A DNA stretch of 64,000 nt from Sediminicola luteus (GCF_002514735.1 NZ_NBWU01000005.1:62001-126000); one strand, 5' to 3'. Positions 46,742 to 56,731 are shown, counted from the first letter of the stretch. Numbers and translations are program-made. The notes: generated by a model not told the origin, from the sequence alone.

Positions 46742-46791
46742 GATTTTTAAGTACGAGGTTCGGACTTGGAAATTGGAATAGGGAGATTTTT

Positions 46792-47170
46792 TCAATGTAC
46801 CAATGTAACCATGTATCGATTAAGCAATTGGTCAATTTGATGATGTATCAATTTGAAAATGGGTGCGAAAAGTACGAGTTTGGTAGTACGAAGTTCAAGG
46901 GACTTTTTTGATTGAAAATTGATTATAGCTGATTGATTAATGTGGTACTGTAAAACTGTAGAATCGTTTAAAGAACTCTCTGTGCCACTCTGCGCCTTCT
47001 CAGTGAAACTCTGTGTAACAATCTGTTTTTGGGGTCACTTCGGGGGCTAAAACATCCCCTTGGGGGATTAAGGGGGATATTCGTGTCAGCTTCTTCAATG
47101 TATCGATTTATCAATGTACCGATGAAGCAATGTACAATGTAACCGCGTGGTGATTTGAAAATTTGAAAAT
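46792..47170. repeat. Degenerate CAATGTACC-type repeats (two clusters)
   Basis: TCAATGTACCAATGTAACCATGTATCGATTAAGCAATTGG at 46791-46830 region and TCAATGTATCGATTTATCAATGTACCGATGAAGCAATGTACAATGTAACC near 47095-47144 share the words CAATGTA(C/T)C, TATCGATT, GAAGCAAT and AATGTAACC; each cluster continues with TGATTTGAAAAT-type sequence. They are two diverged copies of one noncoding repeat. Each quoted word is short; the full stretches are given by position only. Confidence 0.5.
46978..47019. repeat. (CTCTGTGNNN)4 element, single copy
   Basis: Four consecutive units of a 10-11-nt motif, consensus CTCTGTG plus three bases, ending in TAAC: CTCTGTG-CCA, CTCTGCG-CCTT, CTCAGTG-AAA, CTCTGTG-TAAC. The same four-unit array, also ending in TAAC, forms both arms of the hairpin at 56177-56275. 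Confidence 0.65.
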
Positions 47171-47354
47171 GAAGTTGGATTACGAAGTTGGTTGTACGGG
47201 TAAATCGATTAATGAATATTCTGCAATGCGCCAGTGTTCCAAAACACCAGTGAATTTGGTTGATCTAACCTTCAAGGCATGGGGCTTCTCATGTAAATTG
47301 AGAAGATAAACCATAAACGCTAAACATATAAACCAATAATACCATTGGGTTCCT

Positions 47355-47362
47355 TAGATTTG
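47355..47362 (+). promoter_or_regulatory. Promoter -7 box of ruvA-sprA
   Basis: TAGATTTG matches TAnnTTTG, 55 bases upstream of ruvA. A suitable -33 TTG was not found. Confidence 0.4.
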
Positions 47363-47417
47363 TAGTTCAGACGATTCTTTGTCAATTTCGATTAGCTAAC
47401 CCAAAACAAGTATCCCC

Positions 47418-47999
47418 ATGATCACCCATCTCAACGGAAAACTCGTAGAAAAGAACCCAACTTTTGTAGTTTTAGAATGTAGTGGGGTGGGCTATTATGT
47501 GAATATTTCCCTGAATACCTTTTCCAAGATTCCGGATCGAGAAAACCTGCGTTTACTTACCCATTTACAGATAAAGGAAGATGCCCACACGCTTTTTGGG
47601 TTTATGGATGAGGGCGAACGCGCCATGTTCCGTTTGCTAATTTCCATTTCGGGTATAGGTGCTAGTACGGCCCGAACTATGTTGTCATCTTTAAGTCCTG
47701 AGCAAGTTCGCGATGCTATCTTAAGCGATAATGTAGGCCAGATTCAATCTGTAAAAGGCATTGGTGCCAAAACGGCCCAAAGGGTAATTATAGAGTTAAA
47801 AGACAAAGTACTCAAATTGCCCGAAATGGGCGAAGTTTCCACTGTTACAAACAATACAAATAAAGATGAAGCGTTATCTGCTTTAGAAGTCCTTGGCTTT
47901 GCCCGAAAACAGGCGCAAAAGGTCGTGGACAAGATCGCTGGCGAAGATCCTTCCCTAAAGGTGGAGGAGCTGATAAAGCTGGCGCTTAAAAATTTGTGA
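47418..47999 (+). CDS. ruvA: Holliday junction DNA helicase subunit RuvA
   Basis: 193 residues, standard length. RuvA binds the four-way junction and loads RuvB. OB-fold N-domain (MITHLNGKLVEKNPTFVVLECSGVGYYVNIS), helix-hairpin-helix pair (LISISGIGASTARTMLSS; SVKGIGAKTAQRVIIELKDK) and the flexible C-terminal RuvB-binding domain (EALSALEVLGFARKQAQKVVDKI) are all visible. Its stop codon overlaps the sprA GTG start (GTGA), the usual ruvA-sprA pairing in this family. Confidence 0.97.
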   Translation: MITHLNGKLVEKNPTFVVLECSGVGYYVNISLNTFSKIPDRENLRLLTHLQIKEDAHTLFGFMDEGERAMFRLLISISGIGASTARTMLSSLSPEQVRDAILSDNVGQIQSVKGIGAKTAQRVIIELKDKVLKLPEMGEVSTVTNNTNKDEALSALEVLGFARKQAQKVVDKIAGEDPSLKVEELIKLALKNL

Positions 48000-50900
48000 T
48001 AAGTTTGAAAACAGGGGCAGTAAAGACATCTAAATATGCATTTAGGAGATTAACCCTATGCGTATTTTTCCTCTTGGCCATGGCGGTAGGTTATGGTCAG
48101 GATGCAGAAGGGCAGGCGCAGGACTCCGTAAAAACCGGGTACGACCTGGGCCAATTGTCTTTAAAGAACCCCAATAGTATCGTTTCCAAATATAGTTACG
48201 ACCCCAAATTGGATCGGTATGTATACACTGAAAAAATTGGGGATTTCGATATCAACTACCCCATAATCCTTACGCCCCAACAGTACTACGAATTGGTGCG
48301 TAAGGAAACTATGAAAGACTATTTCAAAGAGCGGGTCTCTGCCTTCGACGGAAAGAAAGAGGGTAGTGAAGAAGCCCGTAAAAACCTATTGCCCAACTTT
48401 TATGTAAACAATTCGTTCTTCGAATCGGTTTTTGGGGGAAATACCATAGAGGTAATCCCGCAAGGTTCGGTAGCCATGGACTTGGGCGTTATTTGGCAGA
48501 AAAACGATAACCCGGCCTTATCGCCACGAAACCGTTCCAACCTTTCCTTTGATTTCGACCAGCGTATTAGCCTATCGCTTTTGGGTAAGGTGGGTGAGCG
48601 TTTACAAGTAACGGCCAATTACGATACCGAGGCTACCTTCGATTTCCAGAACTTGGTGAAATTGGAATATACCCCCACCGAAGACGATATTATCAGAAGT
48701 ATTGAGATTGGTAATGTAAATATGCCGCTCAACTCATCGTTGATCACCGGGGCCCAAAGTCTTTTTGGGGTTAAGACCCAGTTGCAGTTCGGTAAAACTA
48801 CGGTATCTGCCGTTTTCTCAGAACAACGCTCCCAAAACAATACCGTAGTGGCCCAAGGCGGTGGCACGGTTGAAGAGTTTGACCTTTCGGCCCTCGATTA
48901 CGAAGAAGACAAGCACTTTTTCTTATCGCAATACTTCCGTGATAATTATGATGTTGCCTTAGAACAATACCCTTATATACGCTCTGGAGTGCAGATTACC
49001 CGTTTGGAGGTTTGGGTGACCAATAGAAACCAGCAGACCTTGAACGTTCGTAATGTAGTGGCCCTTCAAGATTTGGGTGAGCCTATAGAAGACCGCACCC
49101 GAATTGGGCAACAAGGGGGAACTCCTCCTGGGTTCTTTAATCCGGGTGGTCCCGATCCGCGTTTGCCTCGAAACAATGCCAATGGGTATGATCCGGCCGA
49201 GATAGGGGAGCCGGGTAGTGTGCTGGGCGACGAGATTCGCGATATTGCCACCGTAGAGTCGGCCTTTAATTTTACTAATGGTTACGTGGCCAACCAGGGC
49301 TTTGATTATGCCATTTTGGAGAATGCTCGAAAACTTGAGATCAATCGTGACTATAGTTTTAACCAACAGTTGGGTTATATCTCGTTAAACCAGCGTTTGA
49401 GTAACGATGAGGTATTGGGTGTGGCTTTTCAATATACCTATAACGGCGAGGTGTTCCAGGTAGGGGAATTTGCCAATGGCGGACTCGATGCCACTACCAT
49501 TGCGCCTGGGGTAGATCCTATTATTGAAAACAATACTTTGGTGTTAAAGCTCTTGAAAAGTAACATTACCAGTGTGGCCGATCCCATTTGGGATTTGATG
49601 ATGAAAAACATCTATGGCACCGGGGCTTTTCAATTGGATCAAGAAGATTTTAAGATGAATCTTTTGTACACCGATCCCACGCCGCGAAACTATATTACAC
49701 CCGTAGACCCAAATACCGGCTGGCCTACCAACCCCAAACCTTTGGAAGAACGCATTTTGTTGGAGGTTTTTAATTTCGACCGCTTAAATGCCTATAACGA
49801 TTTACAGCCTGGGGGTGATGGTTTCTTCGATTTCATTCCAGGTATTACTGTAGACCAACGTAACGGGCGCATCATATTTACCAAGGCGGAGCCTTTTGGG
49901 GAATTCCTTTTTGAATTGCTCGGTGGGGGTAATTACGATGTGGAAGATGATGCCGGTTATAACGTAAACCAGCAAAAATATGTTTGGCGTAACCTGTATA
50001 AACAGACCAAGGCAGCCGCTTTGGAGGAAGCCGAAAAGAATAAATTCCAGATTAAGGGGCGCTATAAGTCTTCCGGAAACAATGGTATTCCGATCGGGGC
50101 ATTTAACGTGCCTCGGGGTTCGGTTCGTGTTACCGCTGGTGGGCGACAGTTACAAGAAGGTATCGACTATACCGTAAACTATCAGGCCGGTACGGTACAA
50201 ATTATCGACCCTAGTTTGCAGAATTCCAATACCCCAATCAATATCTCGGTAGAGAACAATGCGGTATTCGGACAACAAACCCGTCGTTTTTCGGGGGTAA
50301 ATGTCGAGCATCAGTTCAATAAGAATTTTGTGTTGGGCGGTACCTTTCTTAACCTTAACGAACGACCGCTAACCCAAAAATCGAACTATGGCGTAGAGCC
50401 GGTAAACAATACCATTTTCGGTTTAAACGGAAACTATTCTACCGAAGTGCCTTTCTTGACCCGTTTGGCCAATAAGTTACCCAATATAGATACCGATGAA
50501 CCCTCGAACGTTTCCGTTCGTGGCGAAGTTGCCTGGTTAAAACCCAACTCGCCCAAAGCGGCCGATTTTAATGGGGAGACCACCACTTATCTTGACGATT
50601 TCGAAGGCGCCCAGGCCTTGATAGATATCCGCTCTTCCTTGGGTTGGTTCTTGGCTTCAACGCCTTTAGAATTTACCCCAAGCGGACAGTTGGAGGGTAG
50701 CAGTCCGGAGGACCCCTTGAATTTGAACAACGGCCATGGTAGGGCTAAAATGGCCTGGTATACCATCGACCCTATTTTCTATACCAATCAAAGACCTTCG
50801 GGTATAACCGATAACGATGTGTCTACCAATGCCACCCGCCGTGTATTTATAGACGAGGTTTTCCCGCAAACGGATATCGCCCAAGGGCAGACTACGGTAC

Positions 50901-53900
50901 AAAGCACACTCGATTTGGCCTATTACCCAACTCAAAAAGGGCCTTATAACAATAGCGACGATTTCGATACCGAAAATGCCGATGAAAAATGGGCCGGTAT
51001 CATGCGACCGATGACCTCTACCAACTTTGAACAGGCCAATGTAGAGTTTGTGCAGTTTTGGGTGTTGGATCCTTATGTAGATGGAGAGGCTACCAGTACA
51101 GGGGAATTGGTCATCAATTTTGGTAATATCTCTGAGGATATCTTAAAGGATGGCCGTAAACAATATGAAAACGGACTGCCAGGGGTTGGTAGTAACGAAC
51201 TTACCAGTCCTACCTCTTGGGGTAGGGTGCCGGCTACCCAGTCGTTGGTATACGCCTTTGATGCCGAAGAGGCCAACCGGAATTTGCAAGATATTGGGTA
51301 CGATGGTTTGAGCGATGCCGACGAAGGGGCGATCTATACCAATAACCCAGGTGAAGATCCGGCCTTGGATAACTACGAATATTATATTGCTGCCGATGGC
51401 GATATTTTAACACGTTACAAAAACTTCAATAACCCCGATGGTAACTCGCCAGTGGCGGTAAACAATACCGATCGTGGTAATACGACCCTACCCGACGTAG
51501 AGGATATTGACCGTGACCTTACCATGAACACGGTAAACAGTTATTACGAATACCGCATCCCTATCCGTCCCAATACCACGGTGGCCGATAAGTATGTTAC
51601 CGATATACAAGAAGGGGAGACCCCTGAACTACCCAATGGTACCCGATTGAACCGCAGGTGGATCCAATACAAGATTCCGTTAAGCGATTTTACCGATGCC
51701 GTTGGTGGTATCAACGACTTTAGGTCCATCAGTTTTATGCGTATGTACCTTACCGGTTTTAGTAGTGATGTAGTCTTGCGTTTCGCTACCTTGGATTTGG
51801 TGCGTGGCGATTGGCGTACCTACACCCGTTCGTTGACCGAAGACGGCGATGACCCCCAAGACGATGGTACCATTCTCGATGTGAATACGGTAAATATTGA
51901 AGAGAATAGTCAACGCACCCCAATTCCTTATGTATTGCCTCCTGGGGTGGTTCGTGAGCAATTGAACAATAACAATACTATAATACGACAAAACGAGCAA
52001 TCGCTTTCCATGAAGGTAGAGAACCTTCAGGCCGAAGATTCACGCGGGGTTTTTAAAAACCTGAATATAGATATGCGCCAATATCAGCGTATCAAAATGT
52101 TCATGCATGCCGAAGAGGTAATCGAAAATACCATTGTTCGCGATAATGTGGTCATCGGGTTTTTACGGATCGGTACCGATTTTTCGGAAAACTATTATCA
52201 GGTAGAATTACCCTTACAGCTTACCGAATGGGGTAGCACTAGCACCGATGCCATTTGGCCTGCCTTAAACGAGATCGATTTAGATCTGAACCTGCTTTCG
52301 GCTATCAAATCCATTGGTATTGCCGATGGTACCCTAAATGATGTGGTCTATTACGATATTGTGAATGGTGAGCCTGTACAAGTATCCGAATTTGCACCAA
52401 GAACCGAAGGGCAATTACGTATTGCCGTTAAGGGTAACCCGTCTATGGGTAGTATCCGATCTATGATGGTAGGTGTTAAAAATGCCGATGACCGTTCGCT
52501 CAGTACCGAGGTTTGGTTTAATGAATTACGTTTGGTAGGCCTCGATAATAACGGGGGTTGGGCAGCAATAGCCGCCATTGACGCCAATATGGCCGATTTT
52601 GCCAATGTAACCGCCACTGGGGCCATGAGTACCTCTGGTTTTGGTTCCATTGATCAAATGCCAAATGAAAGGGCTAGGGAAGATGTGGTTTCTTACGATG
52701 TAGTAACCAATATAAATGCCGGACAATTGTTACCGAAAAGTTGGGGGGTTCAGATCCCTTTCAATTATGGGATAGCCGAAAAGAAGATTACACCCGAGTT
52801 CGATCCGGTATATGACGATTTAAAATTAGACGATAGGATCAATGCGGCCAATAGCCAAGAGGAGGCCGACGATATTCGCGAACAGGCCGAAGATTATACC
52901 AAGCGTACCAGTATTAACCTAATCGGGGTCAAAAAACAGCGTACTACCGAAAAGAAGCCCATGCCCTACGATATTGAAAATTTCACTTTCAATTACTCGT
53001 ATAATGAAACCCAACAACGTAATTTCGAGATAGCCAAATTACGCGATCAAAGGGTACGTACCGGGGCCATTTATGCTTACAATTTCCCGGAATCGAATAT
53101 TGCACCCTTGGCCAAAAAAGATTCGGTACTAACCGGCGATTATTGGAAATGGCTGAAGGATATGAACTTTAATTGGTTGCCTACCCAAATTGCCATTAAT
53201 GCCAATTACGATAGGGCCTTTAACCAGCAAACCTTTAGGGATGTTCTAGAGCCAGGAGTAGATAAATTAGAGCTGCCTGAATTGCAACAGCGTAACTTTA
53301 TGTTCAATTGGCAGTATACCTTAAATTATAGTATCAGTAATTCCTTGTCGGTAAATTTAACGGCCGCCAATAACAATATCGTTCGCAATTATTTCTTGGA
53401 AGCTGGGGACCCCGATTCTGGGATCAATCCGAATTTGGCCCTCTACGATGGTTTTTGGGATATTGGCGAACCTAACCGCCATGCCCAACAGTTCGAATTG
53501 AACTACGATATTCCTTTCGATAAAATACCTGCCCTAGACTTTATCTCGGGGCAATACCGCTATACGTCTAATTTCGATTGGCAGCGTGGGGGCGATGCCT
53601 TGGCCGCAGTAGCCGGGGAGACCATTAATACCGTTCAGAATGCCAATACCCACGAGATTACGGGTAGTATGACCATGCAACGTTTGTACGATTATATTGG
53701 TTTAGGTAAAAAGAACAAGGCCAAATCTAGGTCGGCCGATCCTAACGATCCCGATGCTAAAGTCAAGAAAACAGGTTTTACCGATGCGCTTAAAGATGTA
53801 CTTACCATGGTAAAACGTATTAACGTAAACTATAGCGAGACCAATGGTAAGGTGCTTCCGGGTTATACACAGTCTATTGGTTTTATTGGTACGACCAAAC

Positions 53901-55129
53901 CTTCCCTTGGTTTTGTATTCGGTAGCCAGGCCGATGTGCGTTTTGAGGCCGCTAAAAATGGTTGGCTTACCGAATTTGAGGATTTTAACGAACAATACAT
54001 TCAAGAGACCCGACAGCTGCTGAATATCTCGGCCGAAGCCCGACCGGTACGTGATCTTACGATAAACTTGGCAGCCGATCGCCAATATGCCGATCGCTAC
54101 CAAGAAAACTTTAGGGTAGAAAACCAAGAGTATGTTAATCTTTTGGGGAATCAATCGGGTAATTTTAGTATTTCTACCATTATGATCGGTACCGCTTTTG
54201 GTAAAAGTGATGAGATTACCTCCAAGAATTTCGATGAGTTTAAAGCCAATCGCTTGGCTGTGGCCCAACGTTTGGCGGCCCGCGATGGTTTGGATCCGAC
54301 CGATGTAGACGAAGAAGGCTTTCCTACCCGTTACGGTAAAACCCAACAAGATGTATTGTTGCCTGCTTTTTATGCGGCCTATGCCGGTCAAGATGCCGGA
54401 AAGGTAAAATTGGGCTACTTTAGGTCTTTCCCTTTACCGAATTGGGATCTTAAGTATACCGGATTTATGCGCTACAAATGGTTTAAAAAACGCTTTAGAC
54501 GTTTTTCATTGGCCCATGGTTACCGTGCTTCTTATAGCATTAACTCGTTCCAGACCAATTTAGAGCGTACCCAATTGATCAATGAAGGCAACGAACCTAT
54601 AAATCCGGAAAACGACGATTATTTACCACAAGACATTATTAGTAATGTGGTAATGACCGATCAGTTCAACCCCTTGATGCGGGTCGATTTTGAGATGAAA
54701 AATTCCTTGAGCGTATTGGCTGAGGTAAGGCGCGATCGTTCCATGGCCCTGAGTTTCGATAACAACTTGCTGACCGAGATCAATGGTAAGGAGTATACCT
54801 TAGGGTTGGGTTACCGTTTTAAAGATGTAAAAATGGTAACCAATATCGGCGGACAAAAACAACGTCTAAAAGGTGATCTGAACTTGAAGGGCGATCTTAC
54901 CTTGCGCGATAATATTACCATAATCCGTAACCTGGAACTGGATAATAACCAGATTACCTCGGGGCAGAATTTGTTCTCTTTTAAGTTTACCGCTGATTAT
55001 GCGCTAACCAAAAACCTGAACGCCTTGTTCTTTTATGATCATTCGTTCTCCAAGTTTAAGGTGTCTACGGCCTTTCCGCAAACTACGATCAACGCCGGCT
55101 TTACCATTCGCTACAATTTCGGAAACTAA
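47996..55129 (+). CDS. sprA: SprA, type IX secretion/gliding motility outer-membrane translocon
   Basis: 2377 residues, matching the very large SprA family. SprA is the outer-membrane beta-barrel channel of the type IX secretion system and is needed for gliding and surface-protein export. A hydrophobic signal segment (about 19-34, ending VGYGQ) leads the protein; family blocks include PNFYVNNSFFESVFGGNTIEVIPQGSV and FDQRISLSLLGKVGERLQVTANYDTEATFDFQNLVKLEY. It ends in a strand FTIRYNFGN. The GTG start overlaps the ruvA stop (GTGA); a TTG three codons on is an alternative. No terminator recognised. Confidence 0.96.
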   Translation: MISLKTGAVKTSKYAFRRLTLCVFFLLAMAVGYGQDAEGQAQDSVKTGYDLGQLSLKNPNSIVSKYSYDPKLDRYVYTEKIGDFDINYPIILTPQQYYELVRKETMKDYFKERVSAFDGKKEGSEEARKNLLPNFYVNNSFFESVFGGNTIEVIPQGSVAMDLGVIWQKNDNPALSPRNRSNLSFDFDQRISLSLLGKVGERLQVTANYDTEATFDFQNLVKLEYTPTEDDIIRSIEIGNVNMPLNSSLITGAQSLFGVKTQLQFGKTTVSAVFSEQRSQNNTVVAQGGGTVEEFDLSALDYEEDKHFFLSQYFRDNYDVALEQYPYIRSGVQITRLEVWVTNRNQQTLNVRNVVALQDLGEPIEDRTRIGQQGGTPPGFFNPGGPDPRLPRNNANGYDPAEIGEPGSVLGDEIRDIATVESAFNFTNGYVANQGFDYAILENARKLEINRDYSFNQQLGYISLNQRLSNDEVLGVAFQYTYNGEVFQVGEFANGGLDATTIAPGVDPIIENNTLVLKLLKSNITSVADPIWDLMMKNIYGTGAFQLDQEDFKMNLLYTDPTPRNYITPVDPNTGWPTNPKPLEERILLEVFNFDRLNAYNDLQPGGDGFFDFIPGITVDQRNGRIIFTKAEPFGEFLFELLGGGNYDVEDDAGYNVNQQKYVWRNLYKQTKAAALEEAEKNKFQIKGRYKSSGNNGIPIGAFNVPRGSVRVTAGGRQLQEGIDYTVNYQAGTVQIIDPSLQNSNTPINISVENNAVFGQQTRRFSGVNVEHQFNKNFVLGGTFLNLNERPLTQKSNYGVEPVNNTIFGLNGNYSTEVPFLTRLANKLPNIDTDEPSNVSVRGEVAWLKPNSPKAADFNGETTTYLDDFEGAQALIDIRSSLGWFLASTPLEFTPSGQLEGSSPEDPLNLNNGHGRAKMAWYTIDPIFYTNQRPSGITDNDVSTNATRRVFIDEVFPQTDIAQGQTTVQSTLDLAYYPTQKGPYNNSDDFDTENADEKWAGIMRPMTSTNFEQANVEFVQFWVLDPYVDGEATSTGELVINFGNISEDILKDGRKQYENGLPGVGSNELTSPTSWGRVPATQSLVYAFDAEEANRNLQDIGYDGLSDADEGAIYTNNPGEDPALDNYEYYIAADGDILTRYKNFNNPDGNSPVAVNNTDRGNTTLPDVEDIDRDLTMNTVNSYYEYRIPIRPNTTVADKYVTDIQEGETPELPNGTRLNRRWIQYKIPLSDFTDAVGGINDFRSISFMRMYLTGFSSDVVLRFATLDLVRGDWRTYTRSLTEDGDDPQDDGTILDVNTVNIEENSQRTPIPYVLPPGVVREQLNNNNTIIRQNEQSLSMKVENLQAEDSRGVFKNLNIDMRQYQRIKMFMHAEEVIENTIVRDNVVIGFLRIGTDFSENYYQVELPLQLTEWGSTSTDAIWPALNEIDLDLNLLSAIKSIGIADGTLNDVVYYDIVNGEPVQVSEFAPRTEGQLRIAVKGNPSMGSIRSMMVGVKNADDRSLSTEVWFNELRLVGLDNNGGWAAIAAIDANMADFANVTATGAMSTSGFGSIDQMPNERAREDVVSYDVVTNINAGQLLPKSWGVQIPFNYGIAEKKITPEFDPVYDDLKLDDRINAANSQEEADDIREQAEDYTKRTSINLIGVKKQRTTEKKPMPYDIENFTFNYSYNETQQRNFEIAKLRDQRVRTGAIYAYNFPESNIAPLAKKDSVLTGDYWKWLKDMNFNWLPTQIAINANYDRAFNQQTFRDVLEPGVDKLELPELQQRNFMFNWQYTLNYSISNSLSVNLTAANNNIVRNYFLEAGDPDSGINPNLALYDGFWDIGEPNRHAQQFELNYDIPFDKIPALDFISGQYRYTSNFDWQRGGDALAAVAGETINTVQNANTHEITGSMTMQRLYDYIGLGKKNKAKSRSADPNDPDAKVKKTGFTDALKDVLTMVKRINVNYSETNGKVLPGYTQSIGFIGTTKPSLGFVFGSQADVRFEAAKNGWLTEFEDFNEQYIQETRQLLNISAEARPVRDLTINLAADRQYADRYQENFRVENQEYVNLLGNQSGNFSISTIMIGTAFGKSDEITSKNFDEFKANRLAVAQRLAARDGLDPTDVDEEGFPTRYGKTQQDVLLPAFYAAYAGQDAGKVKLGYFRSFPLPNWDLKYTGFMRYKWFKKRFRRFSLAHGYRASYSINSFQTNLERTQLINEGNEPINPENDDYLPQDIISNVVMTDQFNPLMRVDFEMKNSLSVLAEVRRDRSMALSFDNNLLTEINGKEYTLGLGYRFKDVKMVTNIGGQKQRLKGDLNLKGDLTLRDNITIIRNLELDNNQITSGQNLFSFKFTADYALTKNLNALFFYDHSFSKFKVSTAFPQTTINAGFTIRYNFGN

Positions 55130-55445
55130 GTTTTTAAATACGCGATAGCAATTTTGTCGAAGTTTATGTCGATAAACGAATGGTTTAGTGATGTATTCGA
55201 TATCTGAGTAATCCGAAATAGTTACGGTAAATTCAATCCGACTTGAAATTTGCCCCCTCTCCAAGCGGGAGAGGGATGGGGTGAGGGTATTACAGAAGAA
55301 TTGTTTTATGGGCTACTCGGAAATTCCGTTTTCGCCTAATTTGATTAACTGTGTGTTACGCTTTAACAGTGCATGGTATAAATTTTTCCCTTGAATGTGT
55401 TGGTTAAAGATGCGTTCAGAGATATTGATAGTAGCTCAGAAAAGT
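55130..55445. other. Intergenic region with a GGGAGAGGG repeat
   Basis: About 315 bases between convergent sprA and the acetyltransferase. The only structured element seen is the CCCCCTCTCC / GGGAGAGGG repeat at 55252-55288; no terminator typical of this genome (perfect stem plus T run) was seen. Confidence 0.6.
55252..55288. repeat. CTCCC/GGGAGAGGG intergenic repeat, copy 2
   Basis: GCCCCCTCTCC-aagc-GGGAGAGGG-ATGGGG-TGAGGG. Same block order as 16511-16551. The inner CTCTCC..GGGAGAG can form a hairpin. Confidence 0.55.
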
Positions 55446-56066
55446 TTAACCCGCCAACTCCATACGATGATGGCTGGGTACGTGTCCGTACTGGTTTTTG
55501 AGAGTAGATTGTATAGTTTTAGAAACTTTAAAACCGAGGGTTTTATAAAGTTTTTTGGCCCTGGGATTCTCAAGGGACACATCGAGAACGAATTTTTCAC
55601 CCATTGCGCCAAGGGGTAGCTGTTGCATTAACAAGGCTACTAGGGTAGTACCCAAACCTTGTCCCCGTAGTTGGGGATCAATGGCCAAATGTACCAGGCT
55701 ATGTTCAAAGGTTTTGGGAGGCTGTATTATTTTTTCGGTCCGTAAGCCTTTAACTAACACCTGAGGACTTTGAAGTTTATAGTACCTCATAATATTTTGC
55801 GCATCTGTCAAAGGGAAACCCAAAGCTTTTTTACCATCGAAAATAGCGCCGATACCTATGGGCCTGCCTTCAAGGGTGAGCGCATAATGGTTGTCAAAAC
55901 TGAACTCGCCTCCTTTTCTTTTAAATGCAAAAGATAAAAATTCTTGAGCCTTTTGGTTTTTGGTTTGGAAAACATAATCAAAAGCATCGGGACCTGAGGC
56001 ATAAATAAGGGGAACGGCCCAATGGGCGTCATTTGGGGTGCAATTTCGTAAGCTGGGTTGGTGCAT
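55446..56066 (-). CDS. GNAT-family N-acetyltransferase
   Basis: 206 residues. The acetyl-CoA-binding core is clear: VHLAIDPQLRGQGLGTTLVALLMQQ (motif A, R/Q-x-x-G-x-G/A form) and VSLENPRAKKLYKTLGFKV (motif B). N-terminal part resembles family members with ASGPDAFDYVF and FDNHYALTLEGRPIGIGAIF. The acceptor is unknown. ATG 56066 (MHQPSLRNCTPNDA) is preferred over 56105, whose 13 extra residues are unconserved. Convergent with sprA. Confidence 0.88.
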   Translation of the reverse strand: MHQPSLRNCTPNDAHWAVPLIYASGPDAFDYVFQTKNQKAQEFLSFAFKRKGGEFSFDNHYALTLEGRPIGIGAIFDGKKALGFPLTDAQNIMRYYKLQSPQVLVKGLRTEKIIQPPKTFEHSLVHLAIDPQLRGQGLGTTLVALLMQQLPLGAMGEKFVLDVSLENPRAKKLYKTLGFKVSKTIQSTLKNQYGHVPSHHRMELAG

Positions 56067-56176
56067 AGTTGTGGTTTGAAGGGAAAAGATAAGGGGTTTG
56101 GCCATAGTAATGAAATGGAGCGGTGGTTTAACTGGTGCATACTATTAAGTGGTTAACGTGAATCAAGAGTTGAACG

Positions 56177-56275
56177 CTCTGTGGTTCTCTGTGCTACTCC
56201 GTGAAACTCTGTGTAACAACACATAAGGCTCAAGTTACGCAGAGGCACACCGAGAATACGCAGAGTTACACTGAG
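56177..56275. repeat. Large hairpin built of (CTCTGTGNNN)4 arms
   Basis: The left arm (56177-56217) is CTCTGTG-GTT, CTCTGTG-CTA, CTCCGTG-AAA, CTCTGTG-TAAC. The complement of the right arm (56234-56275) is CTCAGTG-TAA, CTCTGCG-TATT, CTCGGTG-TGC, CTCTGCG-TAAC. Arms are imperfectly complementary because the units differ, but their 10-nt phase and TAAC ends coincide; the spacer is 16 nt. A single-arm copy lies at 46978-47019. Confidence 0.7.
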
Positions 56276-56540
56276 AAATTGCATTTGGTTTTCAGTAGAT
56301 TACAATAGCTCTTGATTCTCATGGTTATCCTTTATCTATGAAGGTACGAAGTTGGAAGTACAAGGTTGTCATAACCCATAATTCTTAACTCATAACTTGG
56401 TTGTGTAATTTTTTATGGTTTCATGTTGGTTTCGTTGAATCGGGAAGCTTAGTTCGTGAAATAGTATGGCGGTTGCGTTAGGGATTGGAACGAAAAACCC
56501 ACAGGCCTTGAAGTATGAATGGCCGCGGATTTGCAGTGTA

Positions 56541-56580
56541 AAGCCCGACCCCCGAGGCTGGCGAGGGGGGAACGCCCAAA
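56541..56580. repeat. GC-rich hairpin repeat, copy 2
   Basis: AAGCCCGACCCCC, GC-rich loop, GGGGGGAACGCCCAAA: a CCCCC/GGGGG stem framed by CCCG and CGCCCAAA. The frame and order match 16424-16469 although the stems differ. Confidence 0.45.
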
Positions 56581-56682
56581 GCACACTAGGGAAAATTAGC
56601 CAAAACTTTGCCTATATAACCAGACCGGGACCAAAATTAGGTGAATTGCCGTTTTTGAAGCCGTACATTTGATTACGGGCTT

Positions 56683-56711
56683 TTGACATTGACAACAATC
56701 CGTTACATTTG
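56683..56711 (+). promoter_or_regulatory. Promoter of gcvH
   Basis: TTG (56683-56685), 18-base spacer, TACATTTG (56704-56711), 20 bases before the ATG. A second TACATTTG at 56664-56671 lies 40 bp upstream. Confidence 0.7.
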
Positions 56712-56731
56712 CTAAAACAAATACAATCGCA

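Larger units (their letters stand above)
46742..47417. other. Repeat-rich intergenic region
   Basis: About 680 bases without a gene. Recognised contents are degenerate copies of CAATGTACCAATGTAACC-like sequence (46792-46860 and 47094-47170), GTACGAAGTTGG-like stretches, a (CTCTGTGNNN)4 element (46978-47019) and a palindrome ATCCCC-tt-GGGGAT (47054-47068). A TAGATTTG promoter box for ruvA lies at 47355-47362. Confidence 0.65.
56067..56731. other. Repeat-rich intergenic region before gcvH
   Basis: About 660 bases without a credible gene. Contents are a large (CTCTGTGNNN)4 inverted repeat (56177-56275), GTACGAAGTTGGAAGTAC-like sequence (56340-56365) resembling words in 46742-47417, a GC-rich hairpin (56541-56580) and the gcvH promoter. 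Short frames here show no protein character. Confidence 0.65.

Noticed and set aside
46978-47019. CRISPR array (short periodic repeats)
   Set aside because: Units are 10-11 nt with no unique spacers and no cas genes nearby; it is a simple periodic element.
53702-54391. 229-codon minus-strand frame opposite sprA
   Set aside because: Antisense shadow of the conserved SprA frame.
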